Assembly: GCF_026210795.1 (NCBI RefSeq)
Contig: NC_089454.1
Span: forward strand, 2,356,001 to 2,420,000
Length of the DNA: 64,000 nt
Origin: Rhizophagus irregularis
Taxonomy: Eukaryota; Glomeromycota; Glomeromycetes; Glomerales; Glomeraceae
Direction of reading: 5' to 3'
Shown here: positions 1 to 11,349 of the stretch, in pieces
Position numbering within the stretch: the first letter of the stretch is position 1
Layout of the letters: the number at the start of each line of letters is the position of its first letter
The notes under the pieces: model-generated
Database searches by the model: none
Seen by the model: only the letters and a program-made list of their open reading frames with translations
Told to the model about the DNA's origin: nothing
Made by a program: the position numbers and the translations under genes

Positions 1-765
1 ATTTTTACTATCCCAATCTTTTATTTTTCCATCAATCCAATTTGCTTTATACTCATTTTCTGCAATATATGTAATATAATATAGTTTATCATAAGATATC
101 CATTCTAATGCTTTTTCCAAATCATTATCATGAGTTGATAGCTGAATATCTTGAATAAATTTATCAATATCGTCATTGTCACTGGTCCAATTACTGAAAT
201 TTTGTTGAAAATGTATTGAATAACATGCATAATTACATTTTTTACACTTTCCATCTAAAACCATCATATAATCTTTTGTTTCTGGATCCTGAGTGATTCC
301 GTAAATTTTATTATCTATTTTTGTCTATAAATATAATAATTAGTAAAAAATTATAATTTATCAAATTTTAAATAAAAAAAAAATTTATCATACTTTTTCC
401 ATAGATTTTAACATAATATTTTTTGGATCATTTAATCTTTTCAGTTCTATAATCATATTTTGACCTTCCCTTTTCCAATTTTTATTTTTACTATCCCAAT
501 CAATTATGTTTCCATCATTCCAACTTGCATAATACCTGTCTTTTTCAATATGCTCAATATTATAAAATCGATCATAAGGTATCCATTCTGATGCTTTTTT
601 CACATCATTATGAGCTGATAGTTGGGTATATTGAATAAAATTGTCAATATCATTATTACCGCTGGTCCAATTTTTGAAATCTTGTTGAAAATGTCTTGTG
701 TAACATATGCGATTACATATTTTGCATACGTTATATGACAACTTAATTTTTCTCTTTTTATCCAT
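1..765 (-). CDS. Kinase-array gene A, 5' end (partial, runs off the left edge)
   Basis: Two exons are visible: exon 1 at 394-765 (ATG at 765) and exon 2 from 324 to beyond position 1, joined by a GTATGA...TATAG intron in phase 0. Exon 1 encodes a basic MDKKRK start, a C-x2-C-x3-C motif, the NWTSGN motif and the WIPYD motif of the N-terminal head seen on AM-fungal TKL kinases. In place of the GGFG glycine loop it has only EKDRYYASW. Exon 2 begins with kinase beta4-beta5 (YGITQDPETKDYMMVL) and runs straight into a second head (CKKCNYACYS, NWTSDN), also without the glycine loop. This is the exon architecture of genes B (23199-28849) and C (46841-53833), and the first exon is closest to that of B. 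The catalytic end should lie left of the window. Whether the complete gene is intact cannot be judged here. Confidence 0.8.
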
Positions 766-2230
766 TAAGCTTTAATAAATAAAAAGAAGACAACAGAAAA
801 AATAATTTTTTGTTTCAGCCAGCTTATTTATATATTTTGCGTAGATTATTCTTATGTATGGTTGTGTCAATATGCATTTTTTTTTTATCATGTGTTTATT
901 TCTACTGATGATCTTTTGCATACATTACGCCACTTATTTAATTTGTTACACAAATATTACAATAAAGGTTAGAGTAGAGTTTTGGTTAACCATTTTTGAA
1001 ATTGTAATTAAATTAGTATTTAAATTTCGCATTTTATTCATGTATGACACGTAATTTTATGCCACTAATACGTACAAGTACAAGCTATATTAAATTTTAA
1101 ATTTTTTGACACCCATTTTAATAGAAAATTTACAAAACTTCGTTTTAAAATCAATAGTTCTTGACATAAATAAACATAAGCAATATTCCTAAAAAATTCT
1201 TAACGTTAAAAGAATCGCTAGGAAAATAATTAGAACTGCAAAAGAATTTTTTAAGTCAACAACTGTTATACTACATTTCGTGTGATTAATAATTAGTGAC
1301 GTCATAACGTGTACTTTTTTGCTATATCTTTAAATAAACATAATTAAAATAATTACAAAAACATGTTTTTACTAAACTTTATCTATATTTACTTTCTATC
1401 ACCTATCCACTGTCACTTCAGGGAGTTTAATAGTATTTATCCGTTTATTTTAATGGTACCAACTTACTATTTTTAACGTAGGCTAGGCTGTTTTGCATAA
1501 CATAATTGCATATGCAGTTACTGCACTCCTATGCACATCATTAGTAAGAGCACATTTGAAAAGTACACTAAAATAAATGGATCTCCGCTAAGCCACTGGG
1601 ATCAACATTCCAATACCCCCAGTTCCCCAAAAATACCTAGGAAAAAACAAATCATAATAACAAAACTTCTAACCATTTATAAATATGTATCTTATCGCAA
1701 AGATTATTTTTATCAAAGTATTTCTAATCATAAATAAATAATTTTTTTCTTTAATATAACGATTTAACAAAAAAGAAGAAATTTTTATCTATTTTAGTAG
1801 GTATTCTTTGGCTTTGTTAAATTTTCTCATCAAAAAATATACAAAATTTCGAATAACAAAATAAATCAATTAAAAAAATTTCAGTATTTTCTCAAATAAA
1901 AGTAATAAAAGTACATTTATAAAGTAACAAAATAATGAAATTTTTTTCAGACATGTATGTAATACATGACCAAAAAATAATATTTTTCTTCAGTAATATA
2001 CATTTTTTTTTTATAAAAAATAAAAAAATATGCTTACAACTTTTTTTTTTATTTCATTTAATGATTCATATCATATTCCAAACAATATTTCAAAAAAAAA
2101 GTTGTTGTACGACATTAACAAAAAAAAAGGATGATAAAATAAAAAAAAGGAATAAAAAGAGCTCAATTAATGTTAAAGCTTGATATACTAATTATAGAAG
2201 AGTTATGAATTTTCCTTACGGAAACTATAT
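766..2230. repeat. 5' flank shared with gene B (segmental duplication, copy 1)
   Basis: This non-coding flank matches 28850-30310 upstream of gene B in the same order and orientation. Shared landmarks include the ACAAATATTACAA block near 945, the TAGAACTGCAAAAGA block near 1230, the CTGCACTCCTATGCACATCA block near 1520, the stretch reading GATCTCCGCTAAGCCAC near 1580, and the TTTTCC-ACGGAAA block near 2210. The two copies differ by many substitutions and indels, so the duplication is not recent. Short ORFs inside it are low-complexity and not conserved, so I do not call genes. Confidence 0.65.
825..834 (-). promoter_or_regulatory. Putative TATA box of gene A
   Basis: TATATAAATA on the minus strand lies about 60 bp upstream of the ATG of gene A and is followed by AGCTGGCTGAAAC. 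Gene B has TATAAATAAGCTAACTGAAG in the same place and gene C has TATATAAATAG, with CTGATTGAAA slightly downstream. The shared position and downstream CTGA(A) suggest a conserved core promoter. The transcription start is unknown. Confidence 0.5.
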
Positions 2231-3738
2231 TACTGAGTGATAATTTTTTTTTCTTTCGGGAAAAATTTGATAGAGATTCTTGGGATTTTCGGATTACTAC
2301 AGAACGCCGGGTGAGGCAGTAGCAAAAATTGTATTGCACCCGTAATAAAATTATTGCTTAATATTTACCTCAAAACTTTAACGTACAGTACAATAAATAA
2401 TACACACAAACTGGATTGACAAAATCGACAAACTAATACGTCAAAATGAAAACTGAAATATTTCCGTTTTAGAGTTCCTAAATTGTGTATTTGCATGTAT
2501 GATAATAAATTTTTATTGTAAATTATTTGGTGCATCAAATTCTTTACTATAACATAAAAATAGGAATTTCAATTTGCTCAAACAACTTCAATTTAAGCTT
2601 AAGGTTAAGCTGTTTAAAAAAAAAGAACTTAAACGTACTAGTATAAATCTCCTTATTACTCTTTATAATAAATAAATTCTACGCACACTTATTCAATTAG
2701 AATCAGTTTAAGCATGAAAGAATTAACTTTCCCCATTAGAATCTTACAAACACATCATTAATTGAAATAACAACTTTTAGTATTAAATTTTCAATTTTAA
2801 ACTTTTAAACTATTTCTTCGACTTATCAATTTAAGAAGTTGTCATTTTAAATCGTGCAATTAAATAAGGTGTTGAGCAAAACTTAAATAAAAAGTCAATG
2901 TTAGCCTCATAAATTCTATGGAATTACATACAGATTACATTTTGAAAAATCCTTCGCTTTATCGTTATTGTAATAATAATTTACATTGAATAATAATTCA
3001 CAAGAAACTAATTTATTTGTGATTGATTTTCTTAATAGGGTTAATTTTCTCAAGTTTATTATTTTTAAATCAATTACAAATCATGATTAATAAGATACTA
3101 GGACATATAAAGATACAATATCGTAATTGAATTTATTACATTAATTTTACAGATATGTACTTTTCAGTTCCTATTCCATTTTCATGACAAATTCCAAGAT
3201 TATTTATTGCTACCACTAAACAAATACTAAAAAGTTATAAAGTTCTTTTCATTTATAAAAAAAACATAACGTGCCTTAATATTAAATATTTATGTAAGAA
3301 TCATATTGTTATAATTAAATAAATCATCAGATTTGAAATTTAAATTTAAAGTGAAATTAAAATATACAGATCAAATAATTATTCATCTCTAAAATTAAAC
3401 TTTATACAATGAATAATATTACATAATTTAGAAACAAATTCAAAGTAAAGCGATTAGTATGTTTCATATTTCATGCAATGCATCGGTCATGATTTGTCAA
3501 AGAATTATCATAAGGATAATATATTAAAATACTAAGATATTATTCCAGCTAGATGAGTGTTTATAGTATTTATGATATTATCGTAACAAATAATGTTAGT
3601 AGTATTTAAATTAGTATGTTAAATAAAATTTGTGATTCATTCTAGAATTTCAATAATTAGCATGTTTATTCATATACGTGCATAATAATACAGTTATTGA
3701 TAGAAGGTACTCTTACGCCCATAATTTATAATAATATA
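2231..3738. other. AT-rich intergenic sequence, nothing recognised
   Basis: No ORF, RNA gene or terminal repeat could be recognised between the duplicated flank and the 3' end of the BTB-TLDc gene. Confidence 0.5.
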
Positions 3739-5256
3739 TTATTGATAAGATATGTTAAAGCTTTCAATTTCTTCAATAGTATAAACTGTCTCAGTCTTTA
3801 AATTATTTTCATAATTATTGCTATTATTATTAGCATGTAATCTTACATCGTCCATAGATAATGAACCCCAACCAAAATTAAATCCATTATAATCACTAAC
3901 CAATATGGCTTGAGATTTATTTACTACCCGACTTATTTTCATATATTGAGTATCTTCACTATTTTCAAATGAGAAAATAAAATTATCTGATGAATTGTAA
4001 AATCGACGATTACTACCATCAGTAATAAAATTATTTCCTAATGAACAAAACCCTATAGAACTATATCCACCAAAAACTTTATTTGTATCTTTAACTTTAA
4101 TTAAGACTAAACTTTTTACTCGTCCATTACATTTTTTTCTAAATGATTCATTACTAATTCCATCATGACTACCACGATAAATAAGTTTAAAACTATAAGA
4201 TTGATCATTTCTAGTACGATTATACATGGTATCTTTTTTATCAATCCAATTAATTATTATTTTTGAAAGTATTGGTTTGATGATATTTGATTCAATTTTT
4301 CCTATTTCAAATGAATAACCAGTTCTAGGTGGTAAAATTGTGGTTTTAGGTAAGGCATCTTTATAATAAAATTCTTCCATTTCTTCATAAATATTATTAG
4401 GAATAATAATTCTATAAGGACGGACTTTATCAAAAAAATCTGCACGAGAAATTTCCGTAAATCGAATGAGAGAAATAAATTGATTTAAAGTTTTCTTCAA
4501 TTCTTTATAATCCTTATTATTCCATTTCGTTCTATTATTATCAAGACCAGAAGTTTGTTCAATACCCCATTTAATTAAATAATCCCAAACGATAACTTCT
4601 TTAATTTGTAAGTCGTCTCTTTCAAGTAAGTTAAAAAGTATTTCCTTATTTATTGAAGGAAAGATTTTTGAAGAAAAAAATGGTAGAGGATTTTCGCAAA
4701 TAGATTCAAAACAATAATCTTGCAATTTTTTACAATTATCAAGTCTAAACACAGCATCAAGAACAAGAACAAAATTTTCATGAACCCATTTTGTTTGTTT
4801 TTCGATTAAATAATCTTGAACATGTTTAAATAATTCTTCAAGAAGTAATTCATCAGATGCAACTATCAAACCAAGAATATTTTCACCTGATTGTTTAGTT
4901 AAATCAAGTTCACCGGTATAAATATATCTAATTAAAAATTATTTAGTAAATTTAAATTTCAAATTTTATAAATAAAAAAAATAAATAAATAATAATCCTC
5001 ACTTCAAAATCATATGAAAAACAGTTGGAGTAATATTTGGTTTGTTAAATATAATCATATTATCTTTCTTTGTAATCCAATTTGTAGAAAGAGCACTTTT
5101 AAAATAAGGAGAACGAGCACGTAAAATAACTGAATGTGCACGAAATTCTTTTGTATTTTGGTTTTCACCAACTTGAATAATGACATTGTAATCATCTGCA
5201 TCATCTAATATAAAAGAAAGGTCTTCTGAAAGACGAAAGTGAAAATTTGAAGCCAT
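3739..5256 (-). CDS. BTB-BACK-TLDc domain protein
   Basis: Two exons, 5003-5256 and 3739-4927, are joined by a GTGAGG...TTAG intron in phase 2 and give a 480-residue protein starting at the ATG at 5256. Residues 1-90 are a BTB/POZ domain: the DYNVIIQVGE strand, the F-x-A-H-x-x-I-L-x-x-R-S-x-Y-F core, and the end completed across the intron as ILKYIYTGEL. A BACK-like helical region follows (LL.A.DELLLEEL, then WVHENF). The C-terminal half is a TLDc domain (SKIIINWIDKK, then FKLIYRGSHDG, VLIKVKDTNKVFGGY, FIFSFEN, and a final FGWGSLSM). Such proteins are often Cullin-3 substrate adaptors; TLDc domains are linked to the V-ATPase and the oxidative stress response. The family is greatly expanded in Rhizophagus. 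No break is visible. The substrate is unknown. Confidence 0.93.
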
Positions 5257-5962
5257 TTTTTTTTCTTAAAAAAAAAAAAAAGAAAAAAAAAGTGCGATAT
5301 TTTTATTAGGTTCATTAATGTCATTTTATGGAAATAACCATGTGATTGACTGCTTAACGTTGCACGATCTGATCGATCTGCAATAAGTTTTTAATTGAAT
5401 CCGACAACGATCAAATTAATTTTATAGTATGAGGAACTTAACGATTTATTGTAGCCAATCAATATCCTAAATTGAATATCATTCAAACTCTAAAAATGTT
5501 AGTGTATAATTAAGATATCAAACTAAAATTTGGTCTTAATTAGATTGATATTAAAGTAATATTAACGAAGATAAAACAAATTAAAATATAATAAAATCGT
5601 AAAAATACAGTATATAAGAAATGGAGTTTTTTTTTTAAAGAAAAAAATATATTTGGTGATAGCATTAGATCATTCACAGACAATTTGAATTATTATTCGT
5701 ATTTAGGGACCGTAGATAGTACAACAACTTTGGCGCAAATCATAACAAATTTTGGTAGATACTAGAGAATATATGTAATTTATTATATATTCAATTTATG
5801 TATTTCTTTTTTTAAAGATTAAATAAAAAATCAGTACAATATTTATAATCTTATCTTAAGGAGTAAATCGGATTAAAAATAAATCGAAAAATGTTCAATC
5901 AATTATCATAAAAAAAATAAGTTTAAAAATTTTATTAAAGGTAATGTAATATTATTTGATTA
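5257..5962. other. AT-rich intergenic sequence upstream of the BTB-TLDc gene
   Basis: An A-rich/T-rich run directly precedes the BTB-TLDc start (5257-5291). Beyond that I see no gene or clear repeat. Confidence 0.45.
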
Positions 5963-5970
5963 TTTAATTT

Positions 5971-6291
5971 AGGGAAAATGTATATCTCGCCCCCCCTGTT
6001 GTATGATGTTAAAATCTTGCTTTCTGTAACAAAAAAAGAAATTTTTAATATACAAACTTTTTTAAAAAAGTATCTACTGTGTATTTTCCCCTGCTCTGTA
6101 AGTTTACTTAAAGCATCAAAGATGGTTTTGAATGTCATTTTTGACTTATTTGACAAAACTTTTTTTTTCTGGTCTTTTTTCCGTTAAATCACGTGACGTA
6201 TTTAATTCTGGTCAGAATTAAATGATCGGCATACAAAATATCCTTTTTTGGAATAAAGGCCATCACATGGGTGCGAGATCAAAATTTACCC
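5971..6291. mobile_element. MITE (hAT-like, 8-bp target duplication)
   Basis: A 321-bp element is bounded by TTTAATTT on both sides (5963-5970 and 6292-6299). The ends are imperfect inverted repeats: the left end reads AGGGAAAATGTATATCTCGC, and the right end, reverse-complemented, reads GGGTAAATTTTGATCTCGC. The interior holds CACGTGA and short ORFs on both strands that resemble nothing I know. An 8-bp duplication with short inverted ends fits a hAT-derived MITE, but no transposase is present to prove the superfamily. Confidence 0.65.
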
Positions 6292-6299
6292 TTTAATTT

Positions 6300-8425
6300 A
6301 GGTATTACTATTTTGAACACGAATTTTTTTTTTAAAAAAAAAGAAATCATTTATTACCACATTATTAATTAAAAGTGGCACTGTTTGTTCCGATTGTGGC
6401 GCAATGTAAAAAAAATCGTGGCAAAAATACTCTCGTAACGTTTCTTTTACTTCGCCCTCATTAATAAAACACAGATGATATGCGGCTCAAAAATCAAAAT
6501 CTCGCATTCTCAAATTATTACTTCAATCGTGGATTTTAATATGTCGAAATGCAGAAAAACGTGACAAAAAATACTCTTTGTACGCCTCATTTAATCGTAA
6601 TAATATGAAACGATGTTAATCATGAAATAATTTGAAATACGTGTTACTGTAGAAATTACTGTAGAAATTACTGTAGAAATTTTCTTATATAAGCACTTTG
6701 AAGAGGAGAGAAATTTTCCTATAAAAAAAATTATCAAACAACGCATTAATTTTTATATCATACAATATGCAATTAAAAAACTTTTTATCGATTTTTATTT
6801 TTACTATTATTTCAGCGGGTAACTAATAAGCAATTATTTATGTTAAAATTTTTCTTCTTTTTTATTAATTTTAATATTAACTATTAAATTGGAATTTTTA
6901 ATAATAATATAAAAGCTTATAATGCAAACACAGAAGCATTTAAAAAAACGGAATGAGTATAAACGTGATGCCGAACCACAATGGCATAATATAACTTATG
7001 GAAAAGGAAAATCCAGAAATTGTAAAAAATATCCGGGTATTACTGAATATATCCGGAATATATACTATGTCGTTTGACCTAAAAAATGACCAGATTTTTT
7101 ATATCCGGAATTGTTCTGAAAGAATTTTTTTAATACTGAATACGTCCAATTTTTTATAGTGGAAAATGTTTGGATAATGTACAAAGAATTTTTGACAAAT
7201 CGACTGAAATATAACAAATTTCGGACAATATATATTAACATAATATAGCAATAATAATACAATATAGCAATAATAGCAACAATAACAACAATAACAACGA
7301 CATAGTATAAGCTTTAATAATATTTCTTATATTTTCCTATTAGTTTTAATAATAAATTGATTTTATTTTATAATTAATTTTTTATAAAGAAAAAATAATT
7401 CTTTAAGTATTTTAATAATCAAAATATAATTATTAAGTTTATACAAATAAATTTAATTAATTTCAAATACTACTAAAGGTATATTTTATCAATACCAATA
7501 CAATTATTATATAATCCGATTTTATAATATTTTGTTATTACTTATACATTACAAAATAAATTGTAAGATTTTTTATCAAATAAATTTTATTTAGTTATAA
7601 TAAAAATATAACAAAAATATAATATAATTTTTATTGCAAAAATAATGCTAAGTAATAAAAAATTATGTATTTATTACTCGGTAATTTTTGAGATGTTCGT
7701 ATATACTGTCCATCAATCCATTTTGATATCCAAGTATTTTCTTGATTACATTCTTCATAATTCATGGTTTGGTAAATTATACAAAAATAATATTAATTAG
7801 CTTATTAATATCGTATACGGAATAAATCAAATATTAAGAAAGAAAATTATTTATATATAAAAGATTCTTATTCGTTTACGCGTCCGGAATACATGTTCCA
7901 AATTCCGGAATCACAATATTCGTGAAACAAAGCGTCATACGATTCACTGCTCCAGAATACATTATTCAGAAAATTAAATAGTAGTGTAAACTATAACAAT
8001 TTTATAATCTAAAATGGAATTTGTACTTTTAAAAGAAATTAAATTCAAATCAATTTTACAAGTGTAAATATACCTTAAAAAACATATTTTCTTATTAAAA
8101 TAGATAATAATAAAAAAAATCATTAATATTATTCTTACTTTAAAATCATTTCAAAACTATTAGAACCCATGGTGCCTAGTTAAAATTCGTGATTTTTTTT
8201 TCTTGATATTCTCACGGGTGGTGCTATTTAAAAAGATGGGTAAAAAGCCTATCAATATTGGAATAAAAAGTCTATCATTATTAGACTAATTTTAATTAAA
8301 TGATCTCTTTTGTTTAAAAACAGAGTCTCAGTCACAATAATTTAACAATAAGAAAAAACCTGCAAATCAATTTCCTCAAAATAAATTTCTCAATGACAAG
8401 TGGTAATTTTATAAAGAACAAGAAT
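6300..8425. other. AT-rich intergenic sequence with a small tandem repeat
   Basis: The stretch holds three perfect tandem copies of TTACTGTAGAAA at 6644-6679 and scattered ATCCGGA/TCCGGAAT words (7030-7110 and 7885-7910) that look like worn repeat DNA. No coding sequence was recognised. Confidence 0.4.
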
Positions 8426-8429
8426 CTAG

Positions 8430-8800
8430 GACCAATTCCGACAATCCATATTTACTAAACGCATCTACCCCAATTTTTTTTAATCCTACCGTCATCAAAC
8501 AAATACATGTTCCTGAAAAATACTTGAAATTTAGAAAGTCCTACGTTTCGTTAAATGCACACACCCGAGCGGATGAAATTAGATAAAAACGGTGTGAAAG
8601 AATTGGTTAAGACGCAACAATAAACGCACCACCAGGCACAAATGGAGACCTACGAATCTATTATCGTGACACTTATAATATCAATCTGTTCGACCACAAG
8701 GTAACGAAGACGATTCAAACGTAACGTCCATCCCCAATACGGCTACGGCTACAGACGAGCAATCAACATGAGAAGACGCAGTCGCTACGTCTTTGATGTG
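8430..8800 (+). pseudogene. Decayed coding remnant, family unknown
   Basis: A plus-strand frame of about 60 codons up to a TAA near 8585 (containing NPYLLNAS, FFNPTVIKQ and VPEKYLKFRKSY) is followed after frame breaks by PPGTNGDLRIYYRD-like coding text. Base composition is richer in G+C than its surroundings, as expected for former coding sequence. I do not recognise the family; a worn transposon gene is one possibility. Confidence 0.3.
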
Positions 8801-9324
8801 GCTTATAATTGATCGACACATGATCGGCATAATTTTAATTAATTTTTCTCAAAACACAAGAAATAAAAATAGTTATTACTGCTTACAGTATCAAAAGATT
8901 AAGCCATTAAGGTATATCACAATATAAATATTTTTTTTTTTATCAATGAAGTAAAAAAGTTAATTTTATCAGGATATAAATTCTACCTAAAAAAGGAAAA
9001 TTTTATCATTTACATATGTTTACTTGCATTATTATAAAAGGAAAAAATTTTCTTTTTTTTTTCCGAAAACTTTAAAATCTGAATCTTATTTTAAATGACC
9101 AAAAAAAAAGAAACCCTTAGTCATGAGGTCATAACATTAACACAAAAATTCTAAATTAAGGTTCATTATGTAATATCAATTAGGGAAGATTTGCATTTAA
9201 TGACGAATAAGATTTAACGTAACGTCCAATTTTTTTTTTTTTAAAAAAAATAATTTTTTTTTCAATTGAGTATATTCGCTAAGTTATAAGTATTATATAT
9301 TTTTACTTAGAAAATATTAATAAA

Positions 9325-11219
9325 ATGGATATTTCAAACCAAAAATTAGATACAACTGAAATTACAATAAGAAATAATTCTAAACCTGATGCTAAAAATT
9401 TATGGAAAGAAATTGAAGATGAAGATGATGAATATCAGGTAAAAATATTATAATATAATAAACAATATAGATATTTATTAAAATTTTTTAATCTTTCATT
9501 TTGATAGTTCCACGCTACAATTTTTTCAACTGATTCAACTACTGAATCAGATGAAACTATTTCCGTTTTTAAAAGAGTAAATATTACGGATTTAGAAAAA
9601 AGAAAAGAAGTATACGGAGTATGTGGAGAATGTAATGAACCAGGTACAGGATATCTTTGGTGTCAACCTTGTAATGCTAAAAGATTTAAGGAAAATTTTA
9701 AAAATTGGACTAGTGGAAATAAAAATATTGATGAATTGATACAACAAGCACAACTTAATGCTTTTTTTTACGCAAAATGTCTTGAATGGATACCTTTTGA
9801 AAATTTTGAAAATGTTACCTATCTTACTAGAGGTGGTTTTAGTAAAATTTACTCGGCTGACTGGCCCGAAGGAAATATTTGGAATTGGGATATTGAAAAT
9901 CAAGAATGGAAACGAGTTTCAAGGAAAGTTGCATTGAAAAGTTTAATTAATTCATCTAATAATATAAGTAATGATTTTTTAAATGAGGTAATTAAAATAA
10001 GTCTTGCTTATTAATATTTGTATTTTAATACATAATTTATTAACAAAATTTCTCTTTTTAATGATTTTAGGTTAAATATTATATTTCAGGTCATTTTCAT
10101 GCTAGTAATACTGTTATGTGTTTTGGAATAACTCGAAATCCAAATACTAAAGATTATATGATGGTTTTAGAATATTTTGAGGGAGGAAATTTGAGAAATA
10201 CTTTAGTGGAAGGTTTAAAACTTGATACTAAAATAGTATATTTATGTCATATTATAGATGGACTTTCAGGTATTCATGATGCTGGAAATATTCATAAAGA
10301 TTTTCATTCGGGCAATATATTACATGATAATAATTATGATGAACTATCAATTAGTGATTTAGGAATGTGTAAACCAGTACTAGATGATAATGAACAAAAA
10401 GGAATTTATGGAGTAATACCTTATATGGCGCCCGAAGTTTTACGTGGATATCAATATACAAAAGCAGCAGATATTTACTCATTTGGAATAATAATGAATG
10501 AACTTATGTCAGGAGAAATTCCTTATAATGATATTCCTCATGATCATTTTTTGGTCGTTAAAATATGTAAAGGATTTAGACCAAAAATTTCTAAAGATAC
10601 ACCAAAATTAATTGTAGATTTGATTATTAAATGTTGGGATGCTAAAGCAGAAAATAGACCAACTGCTAAAGAATTACGTCAAATATTCATTAAATATGAT
10701 ACAGAAAAGGAAAATGAAAACAGTGAAATTAGTTATCAAATAAAAGAATGTGAAAAAATTAAAGAGAATAAATTAAAAAACAGAACAAATGAAAATCAAT
10801 CTAAAAATCTTCAAACACACCCACAAGCAATTTATACTAGCAGACTTTTAAATTTTAAAAATCTTCCAGAACCAGTTAATTCAACCGATTATTTATCTTC
10901 ATTTCAAGGTAAATTTGTATTAAAATTTAATATGAGAATATAATTTATCAATTTATTTATTATTTCCTTTTCCTCTTAATAGAACCCATTTCATCGTCAT
11001 CAGCAAATCCAAGTAAGTTAGTTCACATTATTAAAGATTATTGTGATTATTATAATAATATTTATTTTCATTTTATTGATAGTCTCTGAATGTTTGGATT
11101 GTGAATTAAACGAATTAGGTAAGACATCTATTTTTTAAATATTTGAAATTATTAGTTTAATTTAATTATTGTTTTTTTTTAAAAAAAAAATAGATCTCAA
11201 TCAAGACGATGATGAATAA
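9325..11219 (+). CDS. TKL-type protein kinase, conventional single-head form
   Basis: Six exons: 9325-9438, 9508-9987, 10071-10908, 10983-11012, 11083-11118 and 11194-11219. All have GT-AG introns and consistent phases, giving 507 residues. After an acidic N-terminus comes the Cys-rich head (CGECNEPGTGYLWCQPC, two C-x2-C pairs), then NWTSGN, then WIPFENF and the kinase. Visible motifs are the glycine loop RGGFSKIYSADW, VALK (beta3 lysine), hinge MMVLEYF, catalytic loop IHKDFHSGN (HKD instead of HRD), DLG for DFG, and YMAPEV. The tail has three tiny exons ending in SECLDCELNELDLNQDDDE, a typical end for this family. It is the useful outgroup for genes A-C: its second exon ends in FLNE and its third begins at the same point at which the repeated exons of A-C begin. 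An active kinase is plausible; pathway and ligand are unknown. Confidence 0.93.
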
Positions 11220-11349
11220 ATTTTAAGGAGTAAATTTATTTATCGCCCATTGCCTCTAGGAAAAATTACGTAATACCAACCAAAATAAAGGAGAGTGACA
11301 CGGGTGACAAAAGATAGCGATGACATCGTACGCGTGATGAATAAATTTT
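11211..11349. repeat. Short insertion flanked by a 14-bp direct repeat at the kinase stop codon
   Basis: GATGAATAAATTTT occurs at 11211-11224, overlapping the TAA of the kinase gene, and again at 11336-11349. The 111 bp between them (TATCGCCC..., then ...ACATCGTACGCGT) have a base composition unlike the neighbouring AT-rich DNA. This looks like a small insertion with target duplication that left the stop codon intact but changed the 3' UTR. The element type is unknown. Confidence 0.45.

Noticed and set aside
1935-2183. Plus-strand frame of 82 codons
   Set aside because: Phe/Lys/Ile low-complexity text from A/T runs, not conserved in the duplicated copy near 29990-30200.
5978-6187. Overlapping frames on both strands
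   Set aside because: They lie inside the MITE at 5971-6291 and resemble no protein family.
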